From the NCBI GenBank assembly GCA_910586925.1, contig CAJUKG010000009.1:31111-95110 (forward strand): a DNA stretch of 64,000 bases, in the 5' to 3' direction. Below are positions 41,413 through 49,262 of this stretch, one piece after another. The DNA is from an uncultured Christensenellaceae bacterium. GTDB taxonomy: Bacteria; Bacillota; Clostridia; Christensenellales; Pumilibacteraceae. Each line of letters opens with the position of its first letter. Positions within the stretch are counted from its first letter, which is position 1. The notes beneath the pieces are model-generated. The model worked only from the letters and a program-made list of their open reading frames with translations, made no database searches and was not told the DNA's origin. The position numbers and the translations under genes were made by a program.

Positions 41413-43278
41413 ATGGATTCCAAAGGCATTGCGCGGGCGACCGCGCCCGTAAAGAAACAAAGACGTATGTCGGTGCGCAAAACGATTTTGCTTTGCGTCA
41501 CCGCCGTCGTGCTTGTCATACTTTTCGGGCTTACGGTGAATGCCCTGCTTGCTGCGTTTAATCCGGATTATTATATGTCGTTCGGCGGGTACAGGCTTTT
41601 CCCGGTGCGCGGCGGGCATCTCGAGCCGGAGATTTCGTCGGGCAGTATGATCGCCGCCGATCGTCCCACGGTGCCCGAAGCGATAAAGCCGCAAAAAGAC
41701 GGCGTCGGCGGGGACATTATAGTGTTCGATCTTCGTGTGGGCGACGAGAAGCAATTATCTATCGGGTATGTCGTTGCCGTTTCGGGCAGCGGCAGCGATA
41801 CAGAATATACGGTTGCGATAGGGCATAATACCGATGCGACGGTCACGTGTGCGTTTACAGATATAATCGGAGTGTATGCGGGGAAAAAGGTAGGGTTTTT
41901 CGGCGGATTTTTCGATTTTCTCAATTCGGCTTTCGGCATAATCGTACTGCTTGCTTTGATAGCTATAATTGTTTTGGCTTGGTGGCTGTGGGGTTATATA
42001 AACAGATTGACCGTGCGGCGCAAGCTCACGCGCGCGGCACTCGAAAAGAGCGTGCAGGCACTTTCGGGCGTCGGGTTGCGCTATGACAATATTCACGAAA
42101 TAACGGCGGTGCTCGACGTGCTCGGCATGCTTACGGAAACGCCGAGAACAAAGACGGAAAGCGCGGAGATCGCCGCGCGGCTCAATGCGTTCATCAAGGC
42201 GGAAAACATAACTTTGCCGCAAACGCCCGAAACCGCCGCCATTCTCGACTCGTTGCCCGCACCCGATACGCCGGGCTCGCTCGCGGCGGCACTATCCGCG
42301 GGCGCGACGTTGCGTCAGGCAGAGGACGGACAAACGCTTGTTTTGACTACCATTTCGGGCGGAAAAAATATCTTGCTCACGCCCGTACAGACAGCCGACG
42401 GCATAATACTTTGTCAGCAGGGTGTGCGCATAAAGTCCGACCTTGCTCCGAATATAGAGGATATAGGGTTTACGAGCATGCCCGCATCGCCCGAATTTTT
42501 CGAGGGGCAACCGCTCGAGAAGAATGTCGAATATCCCGAACTGCCGCAACCCGCGCCCACATTCGGCACGGCGCATATCAGCCGTTCCGAGCCTGCGGAG
42601 CCGATTGCGCGCCTCGAATCGCCCGAATTGCAGCTTGCCGCGCCTACGCCGACGGGCAGTGCGGCATACGCGCCGATCGACTCGCGCGACGTCGAATTGC
42701 CCGAACCGAGCGGCGCGAGTATTCTCGGTTTGCCGCGCACGCGGACGATCTCGGAATCGAGCAAGCAGACGGAGCGTGACGATTCGGCGCAACAGCTTGC
42801 AAGCGAACAGTCCGAGTGCGATACCGATAGATCAGCCGTCGATACCGAAAACCGAGATGAAATTCGGCAAGGAAACAGAGCGGACGGATCGGCGTATTCT
42901 CGGTATCGCGGTGCGGTGACCGAAGACGAATTGAAACTCGCGGAGGAATTACATTCGCTGCTTACAGACGTATCGCCGCTCACCGCCGAGGAAAAGCGCA
43001 GGATAGAAGAATACAAGGCGGGCAAGGACGGCGGCAAAACGGCAAAACGCGGCGGAGCGAAACGCAAGCCGCTCACCGCCGAGGAAAAGGCGGCGCGTAA
43101 AGCCGCTTCCGAAAAGAAAAAGCGCGAACGCGAGGAATTTTTGAATTCGCTCACGGCGGAGGAGCGCGAAATGTACGAAGCCGAGCAAAAGCTCAAGAAG
43201 TCGAGAGAAGCGGCTGTTCGCAAACTTAAGAAAATCGCGGCGGACCGCAAACTTTTGCAAAAAATAGACGGTGATTAA
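41413..43278 (+). CDS. Signal peptidase I-like (S26B/SipW-type) membrane protein with long charged tail
   Basis: A 621-residue protein in three parts. A transmembrane helix at ~22-45 is followed by an extracytoplasmic domain like the S26B signal peptidases: SSGSMIAADRP with a Ser near residue 78, and GGDIIVFD. A second helix lies at ~165-190. In SipW-type enzymes the catalytic His lies in THRIV; here that region is IGYVV. A His occurs instead later, in VAIGHNTDA, where KGDNN is expected. The remaining ~420 residues are cytoplasmic, with a folded-looking stretch to about 330, then Pro/Glu-rich and finally a Lys/Glu/Arg coiled coil with repeated LTAEEK motifs. It may be an inactive or rearranged peptidase; function unknown. 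Confidence 0.65.
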   Translation: MDSKGIARATAPVKKQRRMSVRKTILLCVTAVVLVILFGLTVNALLAAFNPDYYMSFGGYRLFPVRGGHLEPEISSGSMIAADRPTVPEAIKPQKDGVGGDIIVFDLRVGDEKQLSIGYVVAVSGSGSDTEYTVAIGHNTDATVTCAFTDIIGVYAGKKVGFFGGFFDFLNSAFGIIVLLALIAIIVLAWWLWGYINRLTVRRKLTRAALEKSVQALSGVGLRYDNIHEITAVLDVLGMLTETPRTKTESAEIAARLNAFIKAENITLPQTPETAAILDSLPAPDTPGSLAAALSAGATLRQAEDGQTLVLTTISGGKNILLTPVQTADGIILCQQGVRIKSDLAPNIEDIGFTSMPASPEFFEGQPLEKNVEYPELPQPAPTFGTAHISRSEPAEPIARLESPELQLAAPTPTGSAAYAPIDSRDVELPEPSGASILGLPRTRTISESSKQTERDDSAQQLASEQSECDTDRSAVDTENRDEIRQGNRADGSAYSRYRGAVTEDELKLAEELHSLLTDVSPLTAEEKRRIEEYKAGKDGGKTAKRGGAKRKPLTAEEKAARKAASEKKKREREEFLNSLTAEEREMYEAEQKLKKSREAAVRKLKKIAADRKLLQKIDGD

Positions 43279-43283
43279 AACGC

Positions 43284-43312
43284 TTGCCTTTTGTGTGGTG
43301 TTGTGGTATAAT
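43284..43312 (+). promoter_or_regulatory. Promoter giving a probable leaderless mRNA
   Basis: TTGCCT (43284-43289), a 17-bp spacer and TATAAT (43307-43312). The ATG at 43321 is 8 nt downstream (ATGTCGGT), with no ribosome binding site. Confidence 0.75.
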
Positions 43313-43320
43313 ATGTCGGT

Positions 43321-44112
43321 ATGAAGATTGGTTTGTCCACATCAACATTTTTCAATACGGTAGCCGCGGAGAGCATGTTCGACTTGTTGCGCAACATGCG
43401 GGTAGAGTGTACCGAGCTGTGTTTGAATACCTTTTCCGATTACGAAAAAGCGTACGTAGACAGGCTTGCCGCGCTTCGGGCGGGGATGGACGTAGTCGCG
43501 GTATCGCCGCTGTCGACTCAATTCGAGCCGCAGTTGTTTTCGCCGAACGTGCGGGTGCGGGCAGACGCCGAGCTGATATTCCGCAAGGTGTGTTATGCGT
43601 GCTTCGCTTTCGGTGCGAAGTTCTATACGTTCCGCGGACCGATCAATCTTAACCATACAAAAAATTTCGATTACATGCGACTTGCGCAGCGGTTCTCGCA
43701 GCTTTCGGATATCGCCGCATCGTACGGCGTCAATCTGTCGCTTAAAAATATGAGTTGGTCGTATGCTTCGACGCCCGAGTTTTTCGACAAAATATTGGAT
43801 AAATGCCCGAGACTGTATGCGACGTTCGGAATATATCACGCCGAACTCGCTGGCTACGACATTCGCGAATTTTTGGATAAATGCCCGCCTCAGCGCGTGA
43901 GTATGATAGAGGTGCGCGATTTCGTCAAAAACGAATGGTGTTTGCCGGGCAAGGGTAAGTATCGGTTCGATAAACTTTTTCTCGATCTCGACAAGCGCAG
44001 GATCACCGCGCCCGTCATGCTCGCCGTCGGAAGCGATTCTTATACCGACTTCGTGCAGATCCGCGACGGGTACGAGCATCTCGTATCCGAGTATCGCGGC
44101 ATAATGCGGTAG
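43321..44112 (+). CDS. Sugar phosphate isomerase/epimerase-like TIM-barrel protein
   Basis: A 263-residue protein resembling the xylose isomerase-like TIM-barrel (AP endonuclease 2) family. It begins MKIGLSTSTFFNTVA and has TELCLNTFSDYEKAY, the strand FYTFRGPINLNH, LSLKNMSWSYASTPEFFDKIL (where family enzymes usually have LxLEN with a metal Glu), TFGIYHAELAGYD and SMIEVRDF. The expected Glu of the LEN motif is Lys here, so metal binding may be altered. It has its own promoter and no Shine-Dalgarno. Substrate unknown. Confidence 0.75.
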   Translation: MKIGLSTSTFFNTVAAESMFDLLRNMRVECTELCLNTFSDYEKAYVDRLAALRAGMDVVAVSPLSTQFEPQLFSPNVRVRADAELIFRKVCYACFAFGAKFYTFRGPINLNHTKNFDYMRLAQRFSQLSDIAASYGVNLSLKNMSWSYASTPEFFDKILDKCPRLYATFGIYHAELAGYDIREFLDKCPPQRVSMIEVRDFVKNEWCLPGKGKYRFDKLFLDLDKRRITAPVMLAVGSDSYTDFVQIRDGYEHLVSEYRGIMR

Positions 44113-44137
44113 CGTGCGGGACGAAAAAGTCTTTCGA

Positions 44138-44143
44138 TATAAT
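44138..44143 (+). promoter_or_regulatory. Possible -10 element before pgk
   Basis: TATAAT at 44138-44143 without a convincing -35 box at the right spacing. It is 63 nt before the pgk start. Confidence 0.4.
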
Positions 44144-44206
44144 TAAAGTAACACACCGACGTGTGATACCCAAATATAAATAAATTCCGATAAAGGAGAT
44201 AATAAA

Positions 44207-45514
44207 ATGAACAAAAAGACAGTTCGTGATGTAGACGTTAAAGGCAAGCGCGTGCTTGTGCGTTGCGATTTCAACGTTCCTATGAAAGACGGCACGATCA
44301 CCGACGAGAACAGAATCATCGGCGCGTTGCCCACCATCAAATATTTGCTCGAACAGGGCGCAATGGTCACGCTTTGTTCGCATATGGGCAAACCGCATTC
44401 GATTTTCTCCGCCGAAGTCAAGCTCAACAAGAAAGACAAGAAGAAGGTCGAGGCGGGCGAAACGACAGCCGAAGCTATCGTCGAAAAGGCGAAGAAGGAC
44501 GAGCCGAAGAAACTCACGCTCGCTCCCGTTGCGAAACGGCTCAACGAACTGCTCGGCGGTAAAGTGGCTTTCGCTTCCGACGTTATCGGTCCCGACGCGA
44601 AAGCGAAGCGCGACGCCTGCAAGCCAGGCGAAGCGGTGCTTCTCGAAAACCTCCGCTTCCATTGGGAGGAGGAAGGCAAGGACGAAGCGTTCTGCAAGGC
44701 TCTTGCGTATAATGCCGAAGTGTATGTAAACGACGCGTTCGGCACCGCGCACCGCTCGCACGCTTCGACGGCGGCGATCGTCGAGAAAGGCATAATCAAG
44801 ACCGCGGTCTGCGGCTTCCTCATCGAGAAAGAGCTTTCGGTCATGGGCGCGACTCTCGACAATCCTCCGCATCCGTTCGTCGCCATTCTCGGCGGCGCGA
44901 AAGTCGCGGACAAACTCAACGTCATTTCCAACCTGCTCGAAAAATGCGATACGCTTATAATCGGCGGCGGCATGGCGTATACCTTCCTCAAAGCCAAAGG
45001 ATACGAAGTGGGTACGTCCCTTCTCGACGAGGAGAAAATCTCGTACTGCAAAGATATGCTCGATAAAGCGGCGAAAATGGGCAAAGAGATCGTTCTGCCT
45101 ATAGATACCGTCGTGACGACGCATTTCCCCGAGCCTATCGACGAGGCTATCGACGTAAAGACCGTTCCGTCCAATGCGATACCCGCTGACAAAATGGGTA
45201 TGGATATAGGCGAAAAGACCCGCAAACTTTACGCCGAAAAGGTGGCTAACGCGAAAGCCGTCGTGTGGAACGGACCTATGGGCGTGTTCGAGAACCCTAC
45301 GCTCGCAAAAGGCACGATCGCCGTTGCGCAGGCTCTTGCCGACGTGTACGGCAAGTGCACCACTATTATCGGCGGCGGCGACAGCGCGGCGGCGGCGAAA
45401 CAGCTCGGCTTCGCGGATAAGATCTCGCATATAAGCACGGGCGGCGGCGCGTCGCTCGAGTATATGGAAGGTAAAGTGCTGCCCGGCATTGCCTGCCTCA
45501 ACGACGCGAAGTAA
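44207..45514 (+). CDS. pgk: Phosphoglycerate kinase with lysine-rich insertion
   Basis: Pgk makes ATP from 1,3-bisphosphoglycerate in glycolysis. The protein shows RVLVRCDFNVPMKDG, ENLRFHWEEEGKD, DAFGTAHRSHAS, GGAKVADKL, GPMGVFENP and GGGDSAAAAKQ. At 435 residues it is longer than the usual ~395. The extra sequence is a Lys/Glu-rich stretch of about 35-40 residues (~63-102), inserted between SHMGKP and LAPVAKRL, on the N-domain side of the substrate cleft. AAAGGAG precedes the ATG. A small membrane-protein gene follows after 3 bp. Confidence 0.96.
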   Translation: MNKKTVRDVDVKGKRVLVRCDFNVPMKDGTITDENRIIGALPTIKYLLEQGAMVTLCSHMGKPHSIFSAEVKLNKKDKKKVEAGETTAEAIVEKAKKDEPKKLTLAPVAKRLNELLGGKVAFASDVIGPDAKAKRDACKPGEAVLLENLRFHWEEEGKDEAFCKALAYNAEVYVNDAFGTAHRSHASTAAIVEKGIIKTAVCGFLIEKELSVMGATLDNPPHPFVAILGGAKVADKLNVISNLLEKCDTLIIGGGMAYTFLKAKGYEVGTSLLDEEKISYCKDMLDKAAKMGKEIVLPIDTVVTTHFPEPIDEAIDVKTVPSNAIPADKMGMDIGEKTRKLYAEKVANAKAVVWNGPMGVFENPTLAKGTIAVAQALADVYGKCTTIIGGGDSAAAAKQLGFADKISHISTGGGASLEYMEGKVLPGIACLNDAK

Positions 45515-45517
45515 TAA

Positions 45518-45898
45518 ATGAAAGACAGAACTTCGCGTGTCCTCGCGATAATCGCGCTCGTTTTCGCGCTCATATTCGTCGCGTCGCTCACGGCAACGCT
45601 CGTGGACATAAACATTTTCAACGGCGGGATAGGTTATATCGCGCTGTGTTCGGGAGTGTTTGTGCTGATGATCTTCATCGCGCTCAAGGCGGACGGACGG
45701 GGATATTCTCTTTCCAAAATGCGCAACGAGAGCGAAATGAAACGCATCGAGGACGCGCTCAAAGCTCAAGAAGATGGGGACGCGGAAAATAAATCGGACG
45801 GCGAAGTCGGCGAAAGAACAGACGTCGAACCCGAACCGAACGACGGAGTCGGCGAAAAACCCGACGCGGTACCCGAGAATAATAACGACGATAATTAA
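45518..45898 (+). CDS. Small two-helix membrane protein with acidic tail
   Basis: A 126-residue protein with two transmembrane helices (about 8-30 and 36-58), a short basic loop, and a cytoplasmic C-terminal tail of ~50 residues rich in Glu, Asp and Asn. It begins 3 bp after pgk, so it is co-transcribed and perhaps coupled. I do not recognise a family. The codon use and GC are like those of pgk. Confidence 0.7.
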   Translation: MKDRTSRVLAIIALVFALIFVASLTATLVDINIFNGGIGYIALCSGVFVLMIFIALKADGRGYSLSKMRNESEMKRIEDALKAQEDGDAENKSDGEVGERTDVEPEPNDGVGEKPDAVPENNNDDN

Positions 45899-45905
45899 AC
45901 GATAG

Positions 45906-45930
45906 ACCCGAGCATGCAGTGTGCTCGGGT
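45906..45930. terminator. Hairpin between convergent genes (likely terminator)
   Basis: ACCCGAGCA (45906-45914) pairs with TGCTCGGGT (45922-45930) around a 7-nt loop. The T tract is weak on both strands. Confidence 0.65.
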
Positions 45931-45974
45931 CTTGCGTTGGCGTAAGTTCGAGGTGTTTTTCGATATAAGCCGAA

Positions 45975-46745
45975 TTATGCGTTCGGCGAATCGGGTGCGG
46001 CGCGTTTTATTCGCTTGACAGCCGTCGCTACGATGGACGCGGCGCAAAGCGCGGCGGAGATTATCGAACAAACGAGGGGTATTATCGAATATCCCGACAG
46101 CATGGACGTGAAGAACAGGCACACCGCGAGAAGTAGGTATTTCACCGCTTTGTCGCGGTCGAGCGCGCCGACGAACACGGAGCGTTTTTTGCCGTTTCGC
46201 GCAGAATAGTTTGGCGCGGGCAGTGCGCCTATCGAGCGGAACAGCTTATATACGGCGTTTCCCGATGCGTATTCTATATCGAACCCGTCGATCGCGAGTT
46301 TGTCGGGCGGCGGGGTCTTGGTGAATATCACCGCGCGTTTCGCGCCGAAATGACGCGCCGCATTGACTGCGCGGGCGAGTGCGCGTTGAGTAACGTCGTC
46401 GAATATGAAGAAAGCGGCGGTCTTGCCGAGATAAACCGCTTTGCCGTGCAGCCTCGCTTCGGGGCGTATCGCAACGAGCGCGGAATGGAATTTTTTGGCG
46501 GGCGACGAGTCGGGCAAGAACATGAATTCGTAGAACATGGCGTCGGCGGCTTGCGAGAGTTCGTGCCCCGCTTGACGCTTTAGGCCCGTTACGTGTAGTA
46601 ACAGCACGGCGCATGCGGCGACGGTCACGCCCGAGAATACGGCGAGTTCGAGAGTGGTAAAGTATCGAAATACCGCCGTTGCGGCTAAAAATATAAGAAA
46701 TGCGCCCAAAGTCGAGTCGACAAATTTTGCAAACTTGCTTTTCAC
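45975..46745 (-). CDS. Membrane protein of unknown function
   Basis: A 256-residue protein with two N-terminal hydrophobic helices (about 13-50), a soluble middle domain (~65-195) and two C-terminal helices (~200-240), ending in a basic tail. The middle domain contains alternating strands such as GKAVYLGKTAAFFIFDD and AKRAVIFTKTPP, suggesting an alpha/beta fold, and lies on the cytoplasmic side if the topology is simple. The start is GTG 46745 with no visible Shine-Dalgarno; a GATAAT lies 7 nt upstream but lacks a good -35. Family unknown. Confidence 0.65.
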   Translation of the reverse strand: MKSKFAKFVDSTLGAFLIFLAATAVFRYFTTLELAVFSGVTVAACAVLLLHVTGLKRQAGHELSQAADAMFYEFMFLPDSSPAKKFHSALVAIRPEARLHGKAVYLGKTAAFFIFDDVTQRALARAVNAARHFGAKRAVIFTKTPPPDKLAIDGFDIEYASGNAVYKLFRSIGALPAPNYSARNGKKRSVFVGALDRDKAVKYLLLAVCLFFTSMLSGYSIIPLVCSIISAALCAASIVATAVKRIKRAAPDSPNA

Positions 46746-46747
46746 GC

Positions 46748-46776
46748 TTGAAATTATCGTCGCAATGTGTTAAAAT
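46748..46776 (+). promoter_or_regulatory. Promoter of the sua5 operon
   Basis: TTGAAA (46748-46753), a 17-bp spacer and TAAAAT (46771-46776). The leader is about 14 nt and contains GAGG. Confidence 0.75.
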
Positions 46777-46796
46777 TATACATGAGGATTAATTGT

Positions 46797-47777
46797 ATGG
46801 AAACGGTTATTTTACGCCCCGTAAAAAAGAATATCGCGCTTTGCGCCGAAAAGCTCAAGGCGGGCGAGCTTGTAGCGTTCCCCACCGAAACGGTGTACGC
46901 GCTCGGCGCGCTCGCAACCGACCCCGCCGCGGTCCGACGCGTTTTCGACGTCAAGAAGCGACCGCTCGATCGCGCGCTTATCGTCGCGGTGTCCGACAAA
47001 GCGGAGATAGCGACGGTGGTCAGGCGCGTGCCCGAAAAGGCGGCGGCACTCATCGACGCGTTTATGCCCGGCGCATTGACGTTGCTTTTCGATCGCGCCG
47101 CATGTATCCCCGATGTAGTGACGGCGGGCGGGGAGTCCGTCGCCGTGCGCATACCCGATAACGATATCGCGCTCGCGCTTATACGCGCCGCGGGCGGTCC
47201 CGTCGTCGTGCCGAGCGCGAATACTTCTGAAATGCCCAGCCCTACGCTTGCCGAACACGTGCTCGGCGATCTTAACGGAAAAATAGAATACATACTCGAC
47301 GGCGGAGCATCGGAGATCGGGATAGAATCCACGATAGTGGACGCGCGTTGCGAACCTCCCGTGATATTGCGCGTCGGCGGCGTCACGAAAGAGCAGATAG
47401 AGAGCGTGATCGGTCCCGTAACGCTCGCTCGCGAGCGGGCGAAAACGGATCCGTTCAAACCGATGGCGGAAGTGATGTTCTCCGCGTTCTACCCGGGCAT
47501 GGAAAGCAATATTTGCACGCGTTACGACGAGCTAACAGAGCAAGGTCGGTCGGTCGCTATTATTTGTCTTGACGGCAATCGGGAAAAGTACGGCGACCGT
47601 ACGGTGTTTACCGTCGGCGACGACTATAAACAGTACGCGCATAACCTTTTTGCGACATTGCGCCGCGCGGACAGCGAGCATTACGAAATAGTGATCGCGG
47701 AGGGCGTGGATACCGCGGGACTCGGACTGTCGCTCGTCGAAAGATTGGTGAAGTTGAGCGGCGGCATGATCATTTGA
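46797..47777 (+). CDS. L-threonylcarbamoyladenylate synthase (Sua5/YwlC type)
   Basis: Sua5 makes threonylcarbamoyl-AMP, the activated intermediate for t6A37 on ANN-decoding tRNAs. The 326-residue protein has the YrdC domain (FPTETVYALGALATD, FDVKKRPLDRALIVAV, MPGALTLLFDR, VVVPSANTSEMPSPT, IESTIVD). A C-terminal Sua5 domain follows, which single-domain TsaC lacks (SAFYPGM and the rest). ATG 46797 follows GAGG. The next gene begins 14 bp after its stop. In Bacillus subtilis the homologue ywlC lies in the same ywlC-ywlE-ywlF order. Confidence 0.94.
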   Translation: METVILRPVKKNIALCAEKLKAGELVAFPTETVYALGALATDPAAVRRVFDVKKRPLDRALIVAVSDKAEIATVVRRVPEKAAALIDAFMPGALTLLFDRAACIPDVVTAGGESVAVRIPDNDIALALIRAAGGPVVVPSANTSEMPSPTLAEHVLGDLNGKIEYILDGGASEIGIESTIVDARCEPPVILRVGGVTKEQIESVIGPVTLARERAKTDPFKPMAEVMFSAFYPGMESNICTRYDELTEQGRSVAIICLDGNREKYGDRTVFTVGDDYKQYAHNLFATLRRADSEHYEIVIAEGVDTAGLGLSLVERLVKLSGGMII

Positions 47778-47791
47778 AAAACGGTGATATT

Positions 47792-48268
47792 ATGGACGAA
47801 AAGAAAGTCAAACTCAATGTGATATTCGTATGTACGGGCAATACCTGTCGTTCGCCGATGGCTGAATTCATGTTCAAAGAATTCTTGCGCGAAAAGAAAC
47901 GTATAGGCGATTTCAACGTGACGAGCGCGGGGCTCGAGGCGGGTAAGGGCGACGTGCTCACGCCGCAAGCCGCGGAGGCTATGAACGTGCTCGGCGTTAA
48001 ATGCAATCCCGAACGGAAAGCCAAAGTGTTTACGGTGCAAATGTCGCTCGAGAACGACGTTATAATCGGCATGACCGACGAGCATGCGTACCGCTGTCAC
48101 AGCGACAATGCGGTGTCTTTCACCGAGCTTATCGGCACGCCTATAGCCGATCCGTACGGCAGAAGCGTAAACGTATATCTCGATACGGCGGCGCAAATGC
48201 GTTCGGCGTTCGATAAAATTCTCGAGCTGTGCGACGGGAAACTTGCCGAAAAGCGCGTAAAGAATTGA
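47792..48268 (+). CDS. Low-molecular-weight phosphatase, YwlE-like protein-arginine phosphatase
   Basis: A 158-residue protein of the low-molecular-weight protein tyrosine phosphatase family. The catalytic loop is VCTGNTCRSPM (Cys14, Arg20) and the general acid Asp is in IADPYGRS. The Thr in CTGNTCR (Thr18) is the residue that gives B. subtilis YwlE its preference for phosphoarginine, so a protein-arginine phosphatase role is likely. ATG 47792 is chosen; a TTG at 47774 overlapping the sua5 stop is an alternative. No McsB arginine kinase is in the window. Confidence 0.88.
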   Translation: MDEKKVKLNVIFVCTGNTCRSPMAEFMFKEFLREKKRIGDFNVTSAGLEAGKGDVLTPQAAEAMNVLGVKCNPERKAKVFTVQMSLENDVIIGMTDEHAYRCHSDNAVSFTELIGTPIADPYGRSVNVYLDTAAQMRSAFDKILELCDGKLAEKRVKN

Positions 48269-48335
48269 AGTTTCGCCGCGATTGCGCTTATTTCCGAAAC
48301 GAAATATCAAACCGACAGCGCATGTACGTTAAAAA

Positions 48336-48374
48336 TTCTAATGGTATTTTAATTCGATTACACGAAAATTTCAT
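48336..48374 (+). promoter_or_regulatory. Direct-repeat motif with 11-bp period before rpiB
   Basis: TTCTAA (48336), TTTTAA (48347), TTACAC (48358) and TTTCAT (48369) are each 11 bp apart, ending 9 bp before the -35 of the rpiB promoter. The first two with their spacer repeat the motif upstream of lemA (18 of 19 bases). The pattern resembles sites of PhoP/OmpR-type response regulators. Confidence 0.4.
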
Positions 48375-48383
48375 CGGAAATGC

Positions 48384-48412
48384 GTGACAAATCATATAAA
48401 TTATGGTATACT
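48384..48412 (+). promoter_or_regulatory. Promoter of rpiB and the V-ATPase operon
   Basis: GTGACA (48384-48389), a 17-bp spacer and TATACT (48407-48412). Confidence 0.7.
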
Positions 48413-48416
48413 AAAA

Positions 48417-48437
48417 AAAGCTCGAAAGCAGAGCTTT
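48417..48437 (+). other. 5' leader hairpin before rpiB
   Basis: AAAGCTC (48417-48423) pairs with GAGCTTT (48431-48437) around a 7-nt loop at the very 5' end of the predicted mRNA, 2 nt before the GGAG. It could stabilise the long operon mRNA or modulate initiation. Confidence 0.55.
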
Positions 48438-48448
48438 ACGGAGTAATT

Positions 48449-48892
48449 ATGGTCTATATTGCTTGCGATCACGGCGGGCTTGAACTTAAAGCCGCCGTCA
48501 TTAAAATGCTGAAAGCGCGAGGCGAAGCCGTTACCGATTTGGGTACGGACTCCGATAAATCGGTCGATTATCCCGATTACGGTTTTGCGGTCGCGGAGAA
48601 AGTCGCCGCGGAAAGCGGCTCGGCGGGTATCGTCATATGCAAGACGGGCGTCGGCATGAGCATTGCCGCAAACAAGGTGAAGGGCGTGCGTTGCGCACTG
48701 TGCTTTACTCCAGAAATGGGCAGGCTTTGCCGCGAGCACAACAATGCTAACGTACTCGCTTTGGGTGCGGGCAATACCGATATTCCCGCTGCGCTCGATA
48801 TAGTCGAGGCATTTTTGACTACCGAGTTTGCGGGCGGACGTCACGCGAACCGTGTCGGCAAGATCGTGAATTACGAGGAACAGCATGGCTAA
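48449..48892 (+). CDS. rpiB: Ribose-5-phosphate isomerase B
   Basis: RpiB interconverts ribose-5- and ribulose-5-phosphate. The 147-residue protein has IACDHGGLELKAAV, DLGTDSDKSVDYPDYG, the active-site ICKTGVGMSIAANK and NNANVLALGAGN. The common CGTGIG loop is CKTGVG here, with the catalytic Cys kept. ATG 48449 follows a good GGAG. The stop lies 8 bp inside the next gene, which begins the V-ATPase operon, so translation is coupled. This mirrors B. subtilis, where rpiB (ywlF) lies a few genes upstream of the F-ATPase operon. Confidence 0.94.
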   Translation: MVYIACDHGGLELKAAVIKMLKARGEAVTDLGTDSDKSVDYPDYGFAVAEKVAAESGSAGIVICKTGVGMSIAANKVKGVRCALCFTPEMGRLCREHNNANVLALGAGNTDIPAALDIVEAFLTTEFAGGRHANRVGKIVNYEEQHG

Positions 48893-49256
48893 ACCGAAAC
48901 AACCGGAAATCGCATACTGCGGACGCGAGGAACTCGACGCCGAGCTTGATTCGGCGATTCGCGACATTCGTTCCGCGGAAGAAGAAGCGAAGCGCGTGAT
49001 CGACGGCGCGGAACTTGCGATAAAAGAAATGCGTTTGCGATACAGTGTCGAGGAACGCGAACTGCGCGAAGCGTCGGGCAGAGAACTTGCCGAGGCGCGC
49101 GATACCGCTTTACGCGAGGCGACCGACCGCGCGACGCGCGACTGTGCCGAAAAAATGCGGGAAGCGGAACGCGGCGGCGCGAAACTCGTCGACGGCAAAC
49201 GCGTGCTCATAGATAAATGCATAGCTAAACTTTATTCCGAACTCGGAGGGAAATAG
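48885..49256 (+). CDS. ntpF: V-type ATPase peripheral-stalk subunit (NtpF/AhaH-like, G/H)
   Basis: A 123-residue, almost wholly helical and highly charged protein predicted to form a long coiled coil (heptad-rich from about 15 to 105). Size, charge pattern and first place in the operon match subunit G/H (NtpF in Enterococcus hirae), which pairs with subunit E in the peripheral stalk. Sequence similarity alone would be weak for such proteins; the operon order makes the call. It overlaps rpiB by 8 bp. Confidence 0.82.
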   Translation: MAKPKQPEIAYCGREELDAELDSAIRDIRSAEEEAKRVIDGAELAIKEMRLRYSVEERELREASGRELAEARDTALREATDRATRDCAEKMREAERGGAKLVDGKRVLIDKCIAKLYSELGGK

Positions 49257-49262
49257 CGGGTT

